64,000 nucleotides of DNA from the NCBI GenBank assembly GCA_020425085.1, contig JAGQRW010000004.1, forward strand, positions 434,001-498,000, read 5' to 3'. The stretch comes from Paracoccaceae bacterium (GTDB lineage Bacteria; Pseudomonadota; Alphaproteobacteria; Rhodobacterales; Rhodobacteraceae). Made by a program: the position numbers and the translations under genes. Below the pieces are notes generated by a model. It was not told the DNA's origin and did no database searches. It saw only the letters and a program-made list of their open reading frames with translations. Of the stretch, positions 51,799 through 61,196 are shown one piece after another. How positions within the stretch are numbered: the first letter of the stretch is position 1; every line of letters starts with the position of its first letter.

Positions 51799-53351
51799 CC
51801 GCCGCCGCCACTGCCACCGCCAGCGATACCGGCGCACCGTCGATTCCCGGCGACACACGCTGGCCGATCGTGCTGGCGGTGGTACTGACAGCGGTTCTTC
51901 AGGTGCTGGACAGCACCATTGTCAACATCGCCCTGCCACAGATGCAGGCGGCGTTCGGCATCACCAATAGTCAGACAGTTTGGATCCTGACCAGTTATAT
52001 CGTCGCCTCGGTGGTGGTGATGCCGCTGACCGGGTTTTTCGTGCGCCGTTTCGGGCGACGGCGACTGATCACCTGGGCCATTCTTGGCTTTTCCGGGTTT
52101 TCCGCCCTGTGTGGCCTGTCCTGGAGCGTCGAGGTCATCGTTGCCTGCCGCATCGGCCAGGGGCTGTTTGGTGCCTTTCTGATCCCCTTGTCGCAGTCGA
52201 TCCTGTTTGACAGTTTTCCGCGCGAAAAACGGGGGCAAGCGATGGCGCTGTTCGGGCTTGGCGTGGTGGTCGCACCGGTTCTCGGGCCGACACTGGGGGC
52301 GTTTCTGACCGAATATTTCTCATGGCGGGCGGTGTTTTACGTCAACCTGCCCATTGCCGCCTTTGCCCTGGTGATGATTTCAGGTGAGCTGCAAAAGGAT
52401 GAGGTGAAGCATCTGAGTGTTGACTGGGTGGGGCTTGCCCTGATGGTCGGCGCCGTCGCCGCGTTGCAACTGATGCTCGATCTTGGCGAGACCTGGGGCT
52501 GGTTCAGTTCGCACCTGATCCAGCTTGCCGCAATCACTTTGGTCGTTTGCTCCATCGTCTTCGTGGCCCGCGGCCTTGGAAAGCGAGATAACATCATCGA
52601 CTTTTCGCTGCTGAAAGACCGCAGCTTTGCCGCTGCGAACGTGGCTATCCTGGGTTTTGGCGTAGCAATGTTCGGTTCGATCGCTATCCTGCCGCTGTTT
52701 GTGCAGGGGCTTTTGGGGTATCCGGTGATAGAGGCGGGATATCTGTTCATTCCGCGTGGCATCGCGGCGGGGATTTCCATGGTGCTGACCGGTTCGGTCC
52801 TGATGGCGCGATTCGATCCACGTTTGCTGGTGGCACTGGGGCTGGTGTTGACCGGTACCGGCAACCTGTGGCTGGGCTGGCTCGACATGACTGCCGGGTT
52901 TTGGGATCTGTCTTGGCCGGGCGTGGTTTCCGGCCTTGGCATGGGGTTGTTCTTTGTTCCTATGTCGACGCTGGCGTTTCAGAACGTCAGTCAGGAACGT
53001 CAGGACGAGGCATCGGGAATCTACGGTGTCACCCGCTCGATCGGCTCGTCCATCGGCATCGCCATCGTCGGCTGGCAAGTTGCCAGCCGGATGCAGTTCC
53101 ATTGGTCGGCCCTGTCGGCAGGCATAACCCCGTTCAATCCAGCGGTCGGCGCATATCTGGCACCGCTTGGGCTTGATGCGCAGACTTCGCAAGGGGCGGT
53201 GATAATCGCCGGGCAGATACAGATTCAGTCAACCATGCTGGCATTTCTCGATGCCTTCTGGCTGACGGGCATTGCCGCCTTTCTGATGTTGCCGGTGGTG
53301 CTGATCCTGGAACGCCCCGAGAAGGCGGCGCGCTCTGTCATGGTGGAATAG
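51795..53351 (+). CDS. DHA2 (14-helix) MFS efflux pump, EmrB-like
   Basis: 518 residues. Motif D1 is LQVLDSTIVNIALPQMQAAF, motif A FFVRRFGRRRLITW, and motif C lies in LGVVVAPVLGPTLGAFL. The length fits 14 helices. Proton-driven export of hydrophobic drugs or metabolites together with the preceding HlyD protein. It ends one base before cls, so the three genes form one operon. Confidence 0.92.
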   Translation: MTAAATATASDTGAPSIPGDTRWPIVLAVVLTAVLQVLDSTIVNIALPQMQAAFGITNSQTVWILTSYIVASVVVMPLTGFFVRRFGRRRLITWAILGFSGFSALCGLSWSVEVIVACRIGQGLFGAFLIPLSQSILFDSFPREKRGQAMALFGLGVVVAPVLGPTLGAFLTEYFSWRAVFYVNLPIAAFALVMISGELQKDEVKHLSVDWVGLALMVGAVAALQLMLDLGETWGWFSSHLIQLAAITLVVCSIVFVARGLGKRDNIIDFSLLKDRSFAAANVAILGFGVAMFGSIAILPLFVQGLLGYPVIEAGYLFIPRGIAAGISMVLTGSVLMARFDPRLLVALGLVLTGTGNLWLGWLDMTAGFWDLSWPGVVSGLGMGLFFVPMSTLAFQNVSQERQDEASGIYGVTRSIGSSIGIAIVGWQVASRMQFHWSALSAGITPFNPAVGAYLAPLGLDAQTSQGAVIIAGQIQIQSTMLAFLDAFWLTGIAAFLMLPVVLILERPEKAARSVMVE

Positions 53352-53352
53352 C

Positions 53353-54714
53353 ATGATCTGGTTCGACACCCACCTGCTGGTTGTCGCATTTGGTCTTATG
53401 GTGGCGGCCACCGCCGTTGTCATCCTGCAACAACGGCGCAGCCCGCAGGCGACGCTGGCTTGGCTGATGTTTCTGGTGCTTGTCCCCTATCTTGCCATCC
53501 CGGCATTTTTCGCCATCGGTTTTCGCAAACGGCCACGTCGCAGCCCGGAAAGACCAAAACCGTCGGCCATCCCTGATGGCGAAATGACCGGCCATCCTGA
53601 AATCGAAAGCATGTTGTGCCGATACGGGCTGGAGGCGGCGACCGGTGGCAATCAGTTCAACCTGCTGGTCAGCGGCGAAAGCGCCTGGGCGGATCTTGTC
53701 GAACTGATCGAAAGCGCCGAGACCAGCCTTGATGTAACGCTTTACATTCTTGGCAACGACCCGGTCGGCAGGCGTTTTTGCCAAGCTCTGGAAGCCAAGG
53801 CGCGACAAGGCGTTTCGGTGCGCGTCATCCTTGATGGCATCGGCAGCTTCAAACGCCCACGCATGGCGCTGCGCCGCCTTGGTGCGGCGGGCGGCAAGGT
53901 TTGCCTGCATTCTCCTTTCATCCACAGCCCTTTCGGGGGCCGCCTCAATCTGCGCAATCATCGCAAAATGGTGATTGCCGATGGTGCCCGGGTCTGGGCC
54001 GGCGGGCGCAACGTGGCCAGGCAATATCTGGGGCCGGCACCCACTGCGGGGCGATGGCACGACCTGTCGTTCCGGATTGCCGGGCCAGCGGTCGCGAGAT
54101 ATGTCAGTGTCTTCCAGTCCGACTGGAAAGCGATAAATGGATCGCAGGCGGACATGGCGGTTTCAGTGCCGCAAAGCGTCGGCGACTCCGTGTTGCAAAC
54201 GATTCCGGCAGGCCCCGACCAGCCCGACGATCCCTTGCATGATGCACTGGTTTTTGCCTGTCATTCCGCCAAAAGACGAGTTTGGGTTTCGACGCCCTAT
54301 TTTCTGCCGACACCGGCCTTGTCCGAGGCGCTTTCGATTGCGGTGCGACGCGGTGTCGATGTGCGCCTACTGACTCCGGCGAAATCCGACCAGATGCTGA
54401 CCGATCTGGCGCGCGGCAGTTGGCTGCGCGAGGTTCAGCACAATGGCTGTCACATCCACTTTTACCCAGAAATGATACATGCCAAGGCAATTCTGGCCGA
54501 CCAACTGATCTTTGTCGGCTCGGCCAATCTGGATGCGCGCAGCTTGTTGCTGAATTTTGAGATGATGGTACTGCTCTATAGTGCTGCCGACATGGCCGAG
54601 GTGGAACGCTGGATCGAGGGAATGCTTGCCAAGGCCCCGGTCGGTATTTTGCCAGCCGGACCGGTCCGGCGCTCGATCGAGGGGGTATTCAAACTGGTTT
54701 CACCGATGCTTTGA
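53353..54714 (+). CDS. cls: Cardiolipin synthase (phospholipase D family)
   Basis: 453 residues. Two N-terminal helices (MIWFDTHLLVVAFGLMVAAT, TLAWLMFLVLVPYLAIPAFF), then two HKD motifs: HRKMVIADGARVWAGGRN and HAKAILADQLIFVGSANLDA. It condenses phosphatidylglycerol to cardiolipin in the inner membrane. Starts one base after the MFS gene. Its 3' end overlaps the convergent sensor kinase gene by 26 bases. Confidence 0.92.
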   Translation: MIWFDTHLLVVAFGLMVAATAVVILQQRRSPQATLAWLMFLVLVPYLAIPAFFAIGFRKRPRRSPERPKPSAIPDGEMTGHPEIESMLCRYGLEAATGGNQFNLLVSGESAWADLVELIESAETSLDVTLYILGNDPVGRRFCQALEAKARQGVSVRVILDGIGSFKRPRMALRRLGAAGGKVCLHSPFIHSPFGGRLNLRNHRKMVIADGARVWAGGRNVARQYLGPAPTAGRWHDLSFRIAGPAVARYVSVFQSDWKAINGSQADMAVSVPQSVGDSVLQTIPAGPDQPDDPLHDALVFACHSAKRRVWVSTPYFLPTPALSEALSIAVRRGVDVRLLTPAKSDQMLTDLARGSWLREVQHNGCHIHFYPEMIHAKAILADQLIFVGSANLDARSLLLNFEMMVLLYSAADMAEVERWIEGMLAKAPVGILPAGPVRRSIEGVFKLVSPML

Positions 54715-56098
54715 CCGGTTCAGCGGCGTTAAATGCCACCATTACTTTCAGCCCAGGCGTATTGTCCGACAGCGTTATGCGGGCACCGTGCCGTTCCGCG
54801 ATAGCGCGCACCAGTGCCAGCCCGAGGCCACTGCCCGGTTTGCTGCGGCTCGGGTCAAGCCGATGGAACGGCTCGAACACGGCATCATGGGCGGCGATGG
54901 GGATGCCGGGACCGGTATCGGCGACCGTAAGACAAATTTTACCCGCCTCACGGGTCAGACCAAGCGTAATGGTATCACCGGCACTGCAATGGGTCACGGC
55001 GTTCTGCAACAGGTTGACCACCAACTGGCGCAGCAATCCAATATCGCCTTCAAGAATGAAATCCACGCCTTCGGGGCGGGCAAAGGTGAAAACCTGTTGG
55101 TTTTCTTCGGCAACCACCTGATAGGTCTCGGCCATATCTTGCAGAAGTGCCGCAAGATCAACCTCGGTGAATGCGGCGCCATCGGCACCGGCCTCGATCC
55201 GGGCCAGCCTGAGAATGGTGTCGAAAATCGCGTTCATGGCGACAAGTTCGGCCTGGGTATCCTCGATCTCGGCGCGGGGATCCTGGCCTGCCTCGATTCG
55301 CGACAGCGCGCGGCCAAGTCCGAGATAGGCGCGCGCCAACGGCGATTTCAGATCGTGCGCCACCGCGGCGGCAGTGGAGCGGGTGGTTAGCATCAGGCGC
55401 GACAAGGTATCCAAATGCGCGTTCATGCGCCCGGCAATCCGGTCGATCTGGTCGTTGTTCGGTGACAATGTCACGCGCGCTGCAAGATCACCGTCGGAAA
55501 CCAGCGCCAGTGTCGTCTCCAGTTGCTCCAGCTTTTGCAGGCTCTTGCGGCTGAAATAATAGCCGGCAACCAGCATCGTCAGGGTTACGACGAAACCGGA
55601 CAGGGCAAGCGCGCGAAACAGCGCCTGTTTGGTCAGAAATATACTGTCCATCCGCTGTCCGACCACCAGCGTGAAATTGTCGAGTTTGCCGCTGTGGTAA
55701 AGATAGTTTTCCATATATTCGGGTGACGCCGCCGTCGGCACCGCCGAGGCCGTGACGACGGGCAGTTGCTGCCAGCCTGTCATCTCGGGCAATATCAGGA
55801 TGTTGCCGGCGATCGCGGTTCCATCGGCATCAAACAGACCCATTGCGCGTTTTTGGCCCGTGCTGAACTTGACGGCGCTTTCGATCAGTTCCTTCAGGGC
55901 CTCCAAATCCTCGTCACGATAATCTGCGGCAAACAGGTTCCATCGGGCCTGCACATCCTGGTGCAATTCCTCGGTCATGCTGCGTTCGACATATCCATGC
56001 GCCAGCACGCCAACCGTGATCAGCACCGCCAGAAAGACCATGACCGACATCAGGACGGCAGAAAATGCCGCCCCGGAAAGTACGTTACCGCGGTCCAT
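54689..56098 (-). CDS. Two-component sensor histidine kinase
   Basis: 469 residues. Two helices (about 8-32 and 160-180) flank a periplasmic sensor of about 125 residues. A HAMP domain follows, then the H-box AVAHDLKSPLAR with His near residue 248, N-box RQLVVNLLQNAVTH, G1 DTGPGIP and G2 GSGLGLALV. Partner of the regulator whose gene overlaps it by 14 bases. The signal is unknown; lipid and envelope neighbours suggest membrane stress or cationic peptides. Confidence 0.93.
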   Translation of the reverse strand: MDRGNVLSGAAFSAVLMSVMVFLAVLITVGVLAHGYVERSMTEELHQDVQARWNLFAADYRDEDLEALKELIESAVKFSTGQKRAMGLFDADGTAIAGNILILPEMTGWQQLPVVTASAVPTAASPEYMENYLYHSGKLDNFTLVVGQRMDSIFLTKQALFRALALSGFVVTLTMLVAGYYFSRKSLQKLEQLETTLALVSDGDLAARVTLSPNNDQIDRIAGRMNAHLDTLSRLMLTTRSTAAAVAHDLKSPLARAYLGLGRALSRIEAGQDPRAEIEDTQAELVAMNAIFDTILRLARIEAGADGAAFTEVDLAALLQDMAETYQVVAEENQQVFTFARPEGVDFILEGDIGLLRQLVVNLLQNAVTHCSAGDTITLGLTREAGKICLTVADTGPGIPIAAHDAVFEPFHRLDPSRSKPGSGLGLALVRAIAERHGARITLSDNTPGLKVMVAFNAAEPVKASVKPV

Positions 56099-56762
56099 GC
56101 ATCGAATACCCGGTGTTGCGGATGGTATGGATCAACGGCACATCAAATGGCTTGTCGACCTTGCCGCGCAGGCGGCTCATGTGGGTTTCGACCACTGTGG
56201 TATTGGGTTCGAAATTGAAGTTCCAGACACGTTCCAGCAGCATGGTGCGCGTCACCACCCGCCCTGCATTGCGCATCAGCACCTCCAGCAGCGCGAACTC
56301 CTTGGCGTGCAGTTCGATCAGCTTGCCCTGCCGGGTTGCGGTTCGTGCCAGCAGATCTAGATCGAGATCGTGAACCTTGAGCGAGCTGGTTTCCGCCTTG
56401 TCCTGTTTTCGCCGCGTGATCGAGGCAATGCGCGCCATAAGCTCGGAAAAGTGGAACGGTTTCACCAGATAGTCATCCCCCCCCGCCGACAAGCCTTCTA
56501 CCCGGTCATCGACCTGACCCATGGCGGTCAGGAACAGCACCGGCAGTTCCTTTCTTGCCGCCCGCAACGCCTTCAGCACCGAAAGCCCGTCCATCCCCGG
56601 CATCATCCGGTCAAGAATTGCCATGTCGCATTCATTATAAAGGCAATAGCTGAGCGCATCGCGCCCGTCGGTTACATGATCGACACTGTGGCCATGTTCG
56701 GCCAGTCCGGCCGTCAGATATTCAGCCATCTTCAGATCGTCTTCGGCCAGCAGAATTTTCAT
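56085..56762 (-). CDS. OmpR/PhoB family response regulator
   Basis: 225 residues. Receiver domain: ILLAEDD at the start, phospho-acceptor Asp in MAILDRMMPGMDGL, then FLTAMGQVDDRVEGLSAGGD and Lys in DYLVKPFHFSEL. C-terminal winged helix: HAKEFALLEVLMRNAGRVVT, EPNTTVVETHMSRLRGKVD, IHTIRNTGYSM. GGAGGT precedes the ATG at 56762. Divergent from the HdeD-like gene, with a palindrome in the shared promoter. Confidence 0.94.
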   Translation of the reverse strand: MKILLAEDDLKMAEYLTAGLAEHGHSVDHVTDGRDALSYCLYNECDMAILDRMMPGMDGLSVLKALRAARKELPVLFLTAMGQVDDRVEGLSAGGDDYLVKPFHFSELMARIASITRRKQDKAETSSLKVHDLDLDLLARTATRQGKLIELHAKEFALLEVLMRNAGRVVTRTMLLERVWNFNFEPNTTVVETHMSRLRGKVDKPFDVPLIHTIRNTGYSMHGPR

Positions 56763-56828
56763 CGGCACCTCCAGATTGTCTGCCGACAATACGCGATGGG
56801 GCCGGATTGGACCAGCCGCCGTGCAAAT

Positions 56829-56847
56829 CTTACGCAGATGTAAGGTT
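56829..56847. promoter_or_regulatory. CTTAC-N6-GTAAG palindrome in the regulator/HdeD divergent promoter
   Basis: CTTACGCAGATGTAAGGTT: perfect 5-6-5 inverted repeat (56829-56844), 66 bases from the regulator start and 86 bases before the HdeD-like start. It resembles the site at 45670-45690. Likely binding site of the adjacent response regulator. Confidence 0.5.
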
Positions 56848-56930
56848 GAAGTGAACTTGGGGCCGAACCTTGACCCTAGACAGTATGGGTAGCCGGTCAT
56901 CAGGGCCGGTTGACATCGGAGTGAACCACG

Positions 56931-57491
56931 ATGAGAACCATGGAACGAAAACTGTCAAACGAAACCTTCAGACCCAACCTTGCAAAACGACTTTCGCGTA
57001 TCGGCATCGTGTTCGCGGTTATCGGCGTAATTTCCATATTGCTGCCGCGATGGGCAACATTGGCCGATGTGCTTCTGGTGGCCTGGATACTGGCGTTCTG
57101 GGGTGCCGCCGGGCTGTGGTTTGCCTGGGAAATGCGCCCGGCGCGGGAATGGTGGTTTGCCGCACTGGTGTTCGGTATCGCGTTTCTGCTGGGGCTGATT
57201 TTCCTGATCTCACCGCTGGCCGGCATCACCACCCTGACCATCCTGTTGCTGCTGGTCATTCTGACCGAGGGGGTGGTTTCGATCATGCTGGGCCTGAGGA
57301 TGAGCGGGCATCTGCCGAACTGGGGCTGGATGGTGTTCAGCGGCCTATGTTCGCTGATCGTCGGCCTGATCATCCTTCTGGGCTGGCCGGAAACCGCCGG
57401 CTGGGCGCTTGGCCTGTTGTTGGGACTGAACTTTCTTTCCACCGGTTTTGCGCTTATCATGCTGGGAAAAACTGCAAGAGAACCTGTCTGA
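56931..57491 (+). CDS. HdeD-like (DUF308) membrane protein
   Basis: 186 residues with about six helices in three pairs, e.g. IGIVFAVIGVISILLPRWAT, LLVAWILAFWGAAGLWFAWE, GIAFLLGLIFLISPLAGITT and MVFSGLCSLIVGLIILLGWP. Matches the HdeD/DUF308 family linked to acid resistance in enterobacteria; the mechanism is unclear. First gene of a plus-strand unit continuing with DUF1003, MprF-like and DUF202. GGAGTGA precedes the ATG. Confidence 0.87.
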   Translation: MRTMERKLSNETFRPNLAKRLSRIGIVFAVIGVISILLPRWATLADVLLVAWILAFWGAAGLWFAWEMRPAREWWFAALVFGIAFLLGLIFLISPLAGITTLTILLLLVILTEGVVSIMLGLRMSGHLPNWGWMVFSGLCSLIVGLIILLGWPETAGWALGLLLGLNFLSTGFALIMLGKTAREPV

Positions 57492-57492
57492 G

Positions 57493-58212
57493 ATGCTGAA
57501 AACCGCCAAGTCCGATACCGCAGCGCGGCCTGTTTGCCATGTTTGCGGACAGGCATTTGCCGCGTCGAAAATGCGCCCGTGGATTTCGGTCCGACCAGGG
57601 GTGTCGGATCTGATTTCCCGTGCCGCGTCCGGCTGGGCCGAAGGCAAATATATCTGCAAACCCGACCTCGCGCGGTTCCGGCGGGATTATGTCGAAAACC
57701 TGCTGGAAGATGAACGCGGCGAGTTGAACGAGCTTGACCGGCAGGTGATCAACAGCATTGAACTTGGGCAGATCGTCTCTCGCAACCCTTCGGACGAGAT
57801 TGATGCGAAAGCAACCATTGGCGAACGCACCGCCGACAAGGTCGCCGAGTTCGGCGGCAGTTGGACCTTTATCATTTCCTTCAGCGTGGTTCTGATCCTC
57901 TGGATCACCCTCAATGTCGTCGGGCTGGCGGCGCAACCATTCGACCCCTACCCGTTCATTCTGCTCAATCTGGTGCTGTCCTGCCTTGCGGCCATGCAGG
58001 CACCGGTCATCATGATGAGCCAACGACGCCAGGAAACCAAGGATCGCCTGCGGGCCGAAAACGATTATCGCGTGAACCTCAAGGCGGAACTGGAGATCCG
58101 TCAGCTGCATGAAAAGATCGACCATCAGCTTGCCCATCAGTGGGAGAAGCTGGCCGAGTTGCAGCAGATACAGATCGAACTGCTGGAGGAAACCACCGAT
58201 GGCCGCCGCTGA
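57493..58212 (+). CDS. DUF1003 membrane protein with N-terminal Cys knuckle
   Basis: 239 residues. A CHVC knuckle (Cys 15, 18) with a further Cys in YICKPD could bind metal. DUF1003 core: ADKVAEFGGSWTFIISFSVV, LILWITLNV, FDPYPFILLNLVLSCLAAMQ, APVIMMSQRRQETKDR. The C-terminus is a coiled coil (LEIRQLHEKIDHQLAHQWEK). Function of the family is unknown. Starts one base after the HdeD-like stop and overlaps the MprF-like gene by 14 bases. Confidence 0.87.
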   Translation: MLKTAKSDTAARPVCHVCGQAFAASKMRPWISVRPGVSDLISRAASGWAEGKYICKPDLARFRRDYVENLLEDERGELNELDRQVINSIELGQIVSRNPSDEIDAKATIGERTADKVAEFGGSWTFIISFSVVLILWITLNVVGLAAQPFDPYPFILLNLVLSCLAAMQAPVIMMSQRRQETKDRLRAENDYRVNLKAELEIRQLHEKIDHQLAHQWEKLAELQQIQIELLEETTDGRR

Positions 58213-60787
58213 GTCGATCCCGCCGGGAGGGCGGCTGCTCAGGTTCATCGAGCATCCGGCGATCAGGATTGCCTTGCCTTTGGTGATCGCGGCGATCGCG
58301 GTTTACGTTCTGCACAAGCTGGCAGCGCATGTGAAATGGGTCGATGTAAAAGCGGACCTTGCGGCAGCATCACCGGTTTCGTTGCTGAAGGCGCTTGGCT
58401 TTACCGCACTCAGCTTTGTCGGCATCTCGTTTTATGACGCTTTGGCGATCAGGTCGGTGGCACCGGGAAAAGTACCAATGCCCATTGCCGCCCTGGCCGG
58501 AGCGGCGGGGTATGCGGTTTCCAATCTGCTGGGTGTTTCCTATCTGACCGGCACCGCGGTTCGCTATCGAATCTATTCTGCCTTCGGTCTGGATCTGGGG
58601 CTGGTTGCCGGGGTGATTGCCGTTGCCTGGACCGGATTCCTTTCAGGTCTGGCACTGATTCTGGGCGGCTTGCTGGTGTTTCATCCTTCCGGTCTCAATG
58701 CGGTTCTGCCGATCTCGCCGCGACTGGAAACCGGCATAGGCATGGCGTTGCTGGCAGGGCTTCTGGCCTATTTTGTCTGGCTGGCCAGTGCAAAAAGACA
58801 GATCAAGGTCGGCGGGTTCGGTTTTTTGCTGCCGGGACTGCCGAGCGGGGTGTTTCTGACCGGGGCGGCGGTACTGGATCTAACCGGGGCGGCACTGACG
58901 TTGCAGGTTCTGATGCCTCAGGATCTTGCGGCCAATCTGCCCTGGTTCTTCACCATCTTTTTCGGCGCGGTGGCGCTTGGCATTATCAGCCATTCGCCGG
59001 GCGGTCTTGGCGTGTTCGAGGCAACGATGATTGCCGGTATGGGGGCAGCAGGCAGATCCGATGTACTGGCGGCACTACTGCTGTATCGGGTGATCTATAC
59101 GATCCTGCCTTTCGCCCTGGCCGCCAGCGGTCTAGGCGTCGCTGCCGGTCTTGCAAGGCGGCGTGAACTGGGCGGCGGGGCCATGCTGGTCTGGCGCGCC
59201 CTGCAACCCCTGGTTCCGCCTGCAGCGGCTGGGGTTGCGTTGCTTGCCGGTCTGCTGTTGCTGGTATCCGGCAACCTGCCTGCGGATGGCACACGCCTTG
59301 GCCTGCTGCGCGAGTTCCTGCCGCTATACTTTGTCGAGGCATCACACCTAGCAGGCAGCATTGCCGGGTTGCTTCTGATTGTGGTGGCACGCGGTCTTTT
59401 CCGTCGGCTTTACCGCGCCTGGCTGGTGGCGATGGGGCTGATCGTCGTGGGTCTGGTGGCGTCACTGCTGAAAGGGCTGGACTGGCAGGAATCGTTGTCG
59501 ATGCTGGCCACCCTTGCCGTGCTGGGCCTGTTCCGCCCCGCCTTCTATCGTGCCGATGGCGGATCGGTATTCCGGCTGAACGGCACCTGGATCGTCAGCA
59601 TCCTGGCGCTGCTTGCTGCGGTGTTCTGGATCGGACTGTTTGCTTATTCGCATGTCCCTTACCGGAATGCGCTTTGGTGGGATTTCGCCTGGCACGGCGA
59701 TGCATCGCGGTTCTTGCGGGCCGAATTTGCTGCTGCGGTGATACTGACGGTGGTCGCACTGAATTCCCTGATGACGGGCAGAGTCGCCAAAACGCGGCCC
59801 GGGCCGATACCAGATTCTGTGCGCAAACTGGTCGCCGCCAGCGAAGACCCCGAGGCAGGTATCGCGCTGATGGGGGACAAGGCGTTTCTGGTTTCCGAGG
59901 ACGCGCGCGCCTTCATCGCCTACGCCGATACCGGTCGTTCGCTGATCGCCTGTGGCGATCCAGTGGGTGATCACGAGACAAGCCAGAGGCTGATCTGGCG
60001 CCTGCGCGAAATGGCCGACCAGCAGGGTAAACGCTGTGCCTTTTATGCGGTGTCGCCGGTCTATCTGCCGACATTCCTTGATCTTGGCCTGACGATCCTG
60101 AAGATCGGCGAGGTGGCGCGGGTCAGCCTGGATGGTTTCACGCTTGAGGGTTCGTCCAAAAAGGATTTTCGCCAAGCGCGCAACCGCGCCATCCGCGATG
60201 GTTTCGTGTTCAAGGTGGTGCCAAGCGCCGAACTTGGCCCGATCATGGCGGAACTGCGCGAGATTTCGGATGACTGGCTTGCCAGCAAACAGGGCGAGGA
60301 AAAGGGCTTTGTCCTTGGCGCGTTCGAGGAAAACTATGTATCCAATTTCGACTTTGCCGTGCTCTGCGACAAGGAAGGCGGCATCGTGGCCTTTGCCAGC
60401 CTGTTGAAAGGTGCCAACCAGCACGAATTGTCGCTTGATCTCATGCGCTACCGCACCGGAAGTCCGGGTTTTGCCATGGATGCGTTGTTCGGTGAACTTA
60501 TGCTTTGGGCAGCGGCGGCGGGATACGGGTATTTTTCACTGGGTGCGGCGCCTTTTTCGGGCATCGAAAACCGCCAGCTTGCGCCAATCTGGAACCGCAT
60601 CGGCGGATTTGTTTACGAGCATGGCGAACATTTCTATAATTTCGAGGGGCTTCGCGCCTTCAAGGAAAAGTTCGACCCGGAATGGCGCCCGAACTATCTG
60701 GCTTGCCCCGGCGGGCTGGCCGCGCCACAAATACTGCTTGAAGTGAACGTGCTGATTTCCGGCGGATTGCGCGGATTGGTGAAATAG
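58199..60787 (+). CDS. mprF: MprF-like bifunctional lysylphosphatidylglycerol synthase/flippase
   Basis: About 862 residues. The N-terminal two thirds is a polytopic flippase (UPF0104; e.g. ALAGAAGYAVSNLLGVSYLT, ISHSPGGLGVFEATMIAGMG). The C-terminal DUF2156 synthase domain, from about residue 540, shows LVAASEDPEAGIALMGDKAF, CAFYAVSPVYLPTFLDLGLT, KDFRQARNRAIRDGF and FSLGAAPFSGI. It aminoacylates phosphatidylglycerol and flips it outward, reducing negative surface charge. The amino acid used (Lys or Ala) is not readable here. ATG 58199 overlaps DUF1003. Confidence 0.92.
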   Translation: MAAAESIPPGGRLLRFIEHPAIRIALPLVIAAIAVYVLHKLAAHVKWVDVKADLAAASPVSLLKALGFTALSFVGISFYDALAIRSVAPGKVPMPIAALAGAAGYAVSNLLGVSYLTGTAVRYRIYSAFGLDLGLVAGVIAVAWTGFLSGLALILGGLLVFHPSGLNAVLPISPRLETGIGMALLAGLLAYFVWLASAKRQIKVGGFGFLLPGLPSGVFLTGAAVLDLTGAALTLQVLMPQDLAANLPWFFTIFFGAVALGIISHSPGGLGVFEATMIAGMGAAGRSDVLAALLLYRVIYTILPFALAASGLGVAAGLARRRELGGGAMLVWRALQPLVPPAAAGVALLAGLLLLVSGNLPADGTRLGLLREFLPLYFVEASHLAGSIAGLLLIVVARGLFRRLYRAWLVAMGLIVVGLVASLLKGLDWQESLSMLATLAVLGLFRPAFYRADGGSVFRLNGTWIVSILALLAAVFWIGLFAYSHVPYRNALWWDFAWHGDASRFLRAEFAAAVILTVVALNSLMTGRVAKTRPGPIPDSVRKLVAASEDPEAGIALMGDKAFLVSEDARAFIAYADTGRSLIACGDPVGDHETSQRLIWRLREMADQQGKRCAFYAVSPVYLPTFLDLGLTILKIGEVARVSLDGFTLEGSSKKDFRQARNRAIRDGFVFKVVPSAELGPIMAELREISDDWLASKQGEEKGFVLGAFEENYVSNFDFAVLCDKEGGIVAFASLLKGANQHELSLDLMRYRTGSPGFAMDALFGELMLWAAAAGYGYFSLGAAPFSGIENRQLAPIWNRIGGFVYEHGEHFYNFEGLRAFKEKFDPEWRPNYLACPGGLAAPQILLEVNVLISGGLRGLVK

Positions 60788-60795
60788 GGGGGACG

Positions 60796-61116
60796 ATGAT
60801 CATCAATTTTGAAACCCACGCATCGAACGAACGCACTTTTCTGGCCTGGGTGCGAACGGCGGTTGCCATTGTCGGTTTCGGGCTGGCGACCGCACGGCTT
60901 GGCAGCCATCCCTCGCCGCTATGGTCCGAGATCCTGATGCTGGGGGCCGGCGCCGCCGTGATCCTGATCGCATGGCTGAGGATGCAGCATATTCACAAAC
61001 GCATCGACATCGCTGACCGCCTGCCAGACGATTCCAGTGCAGCGGATCTGTTCTTGCTGTTGCTGGTGGTGGCGCTGTTCTTGCTGTTGGGGAGCTTTAC
61101 CGTCCATGTCGGTTGA
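60796..61116 (+). CDS. DUF202 (YidH-like) small membrane protein
   Basis: 106 residues. HASNERTFLAWVRTAVAIVG is the family signature, followed by helices ILMLGAGAAVILIAWLRM and LFLLLLVVALFLLLGSFT. Function unknown. 8 bases after mprF, so it is the last gene of the HdeD-DUF1003-MprF unit. GGGGGGACG precedes the ATG. Confidence 0.88.
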   Translation: MIINFETHASNERTFLAWVRTAVAIVGFGLATARLGSHPSPLWSEILMLGAGAAVILIAWLRMQHIHKRIDIADRLPDDSSAADLFLLLLVVALFLLLGSFTVHVG

Positions 61117-61196
61117 GATCTGCCAAAACGATTGCGGCCAGAAACATGATGCGGTGATTACGGCGTGTCAGATGGTGAATTCAAGGAAGCGCAGCC

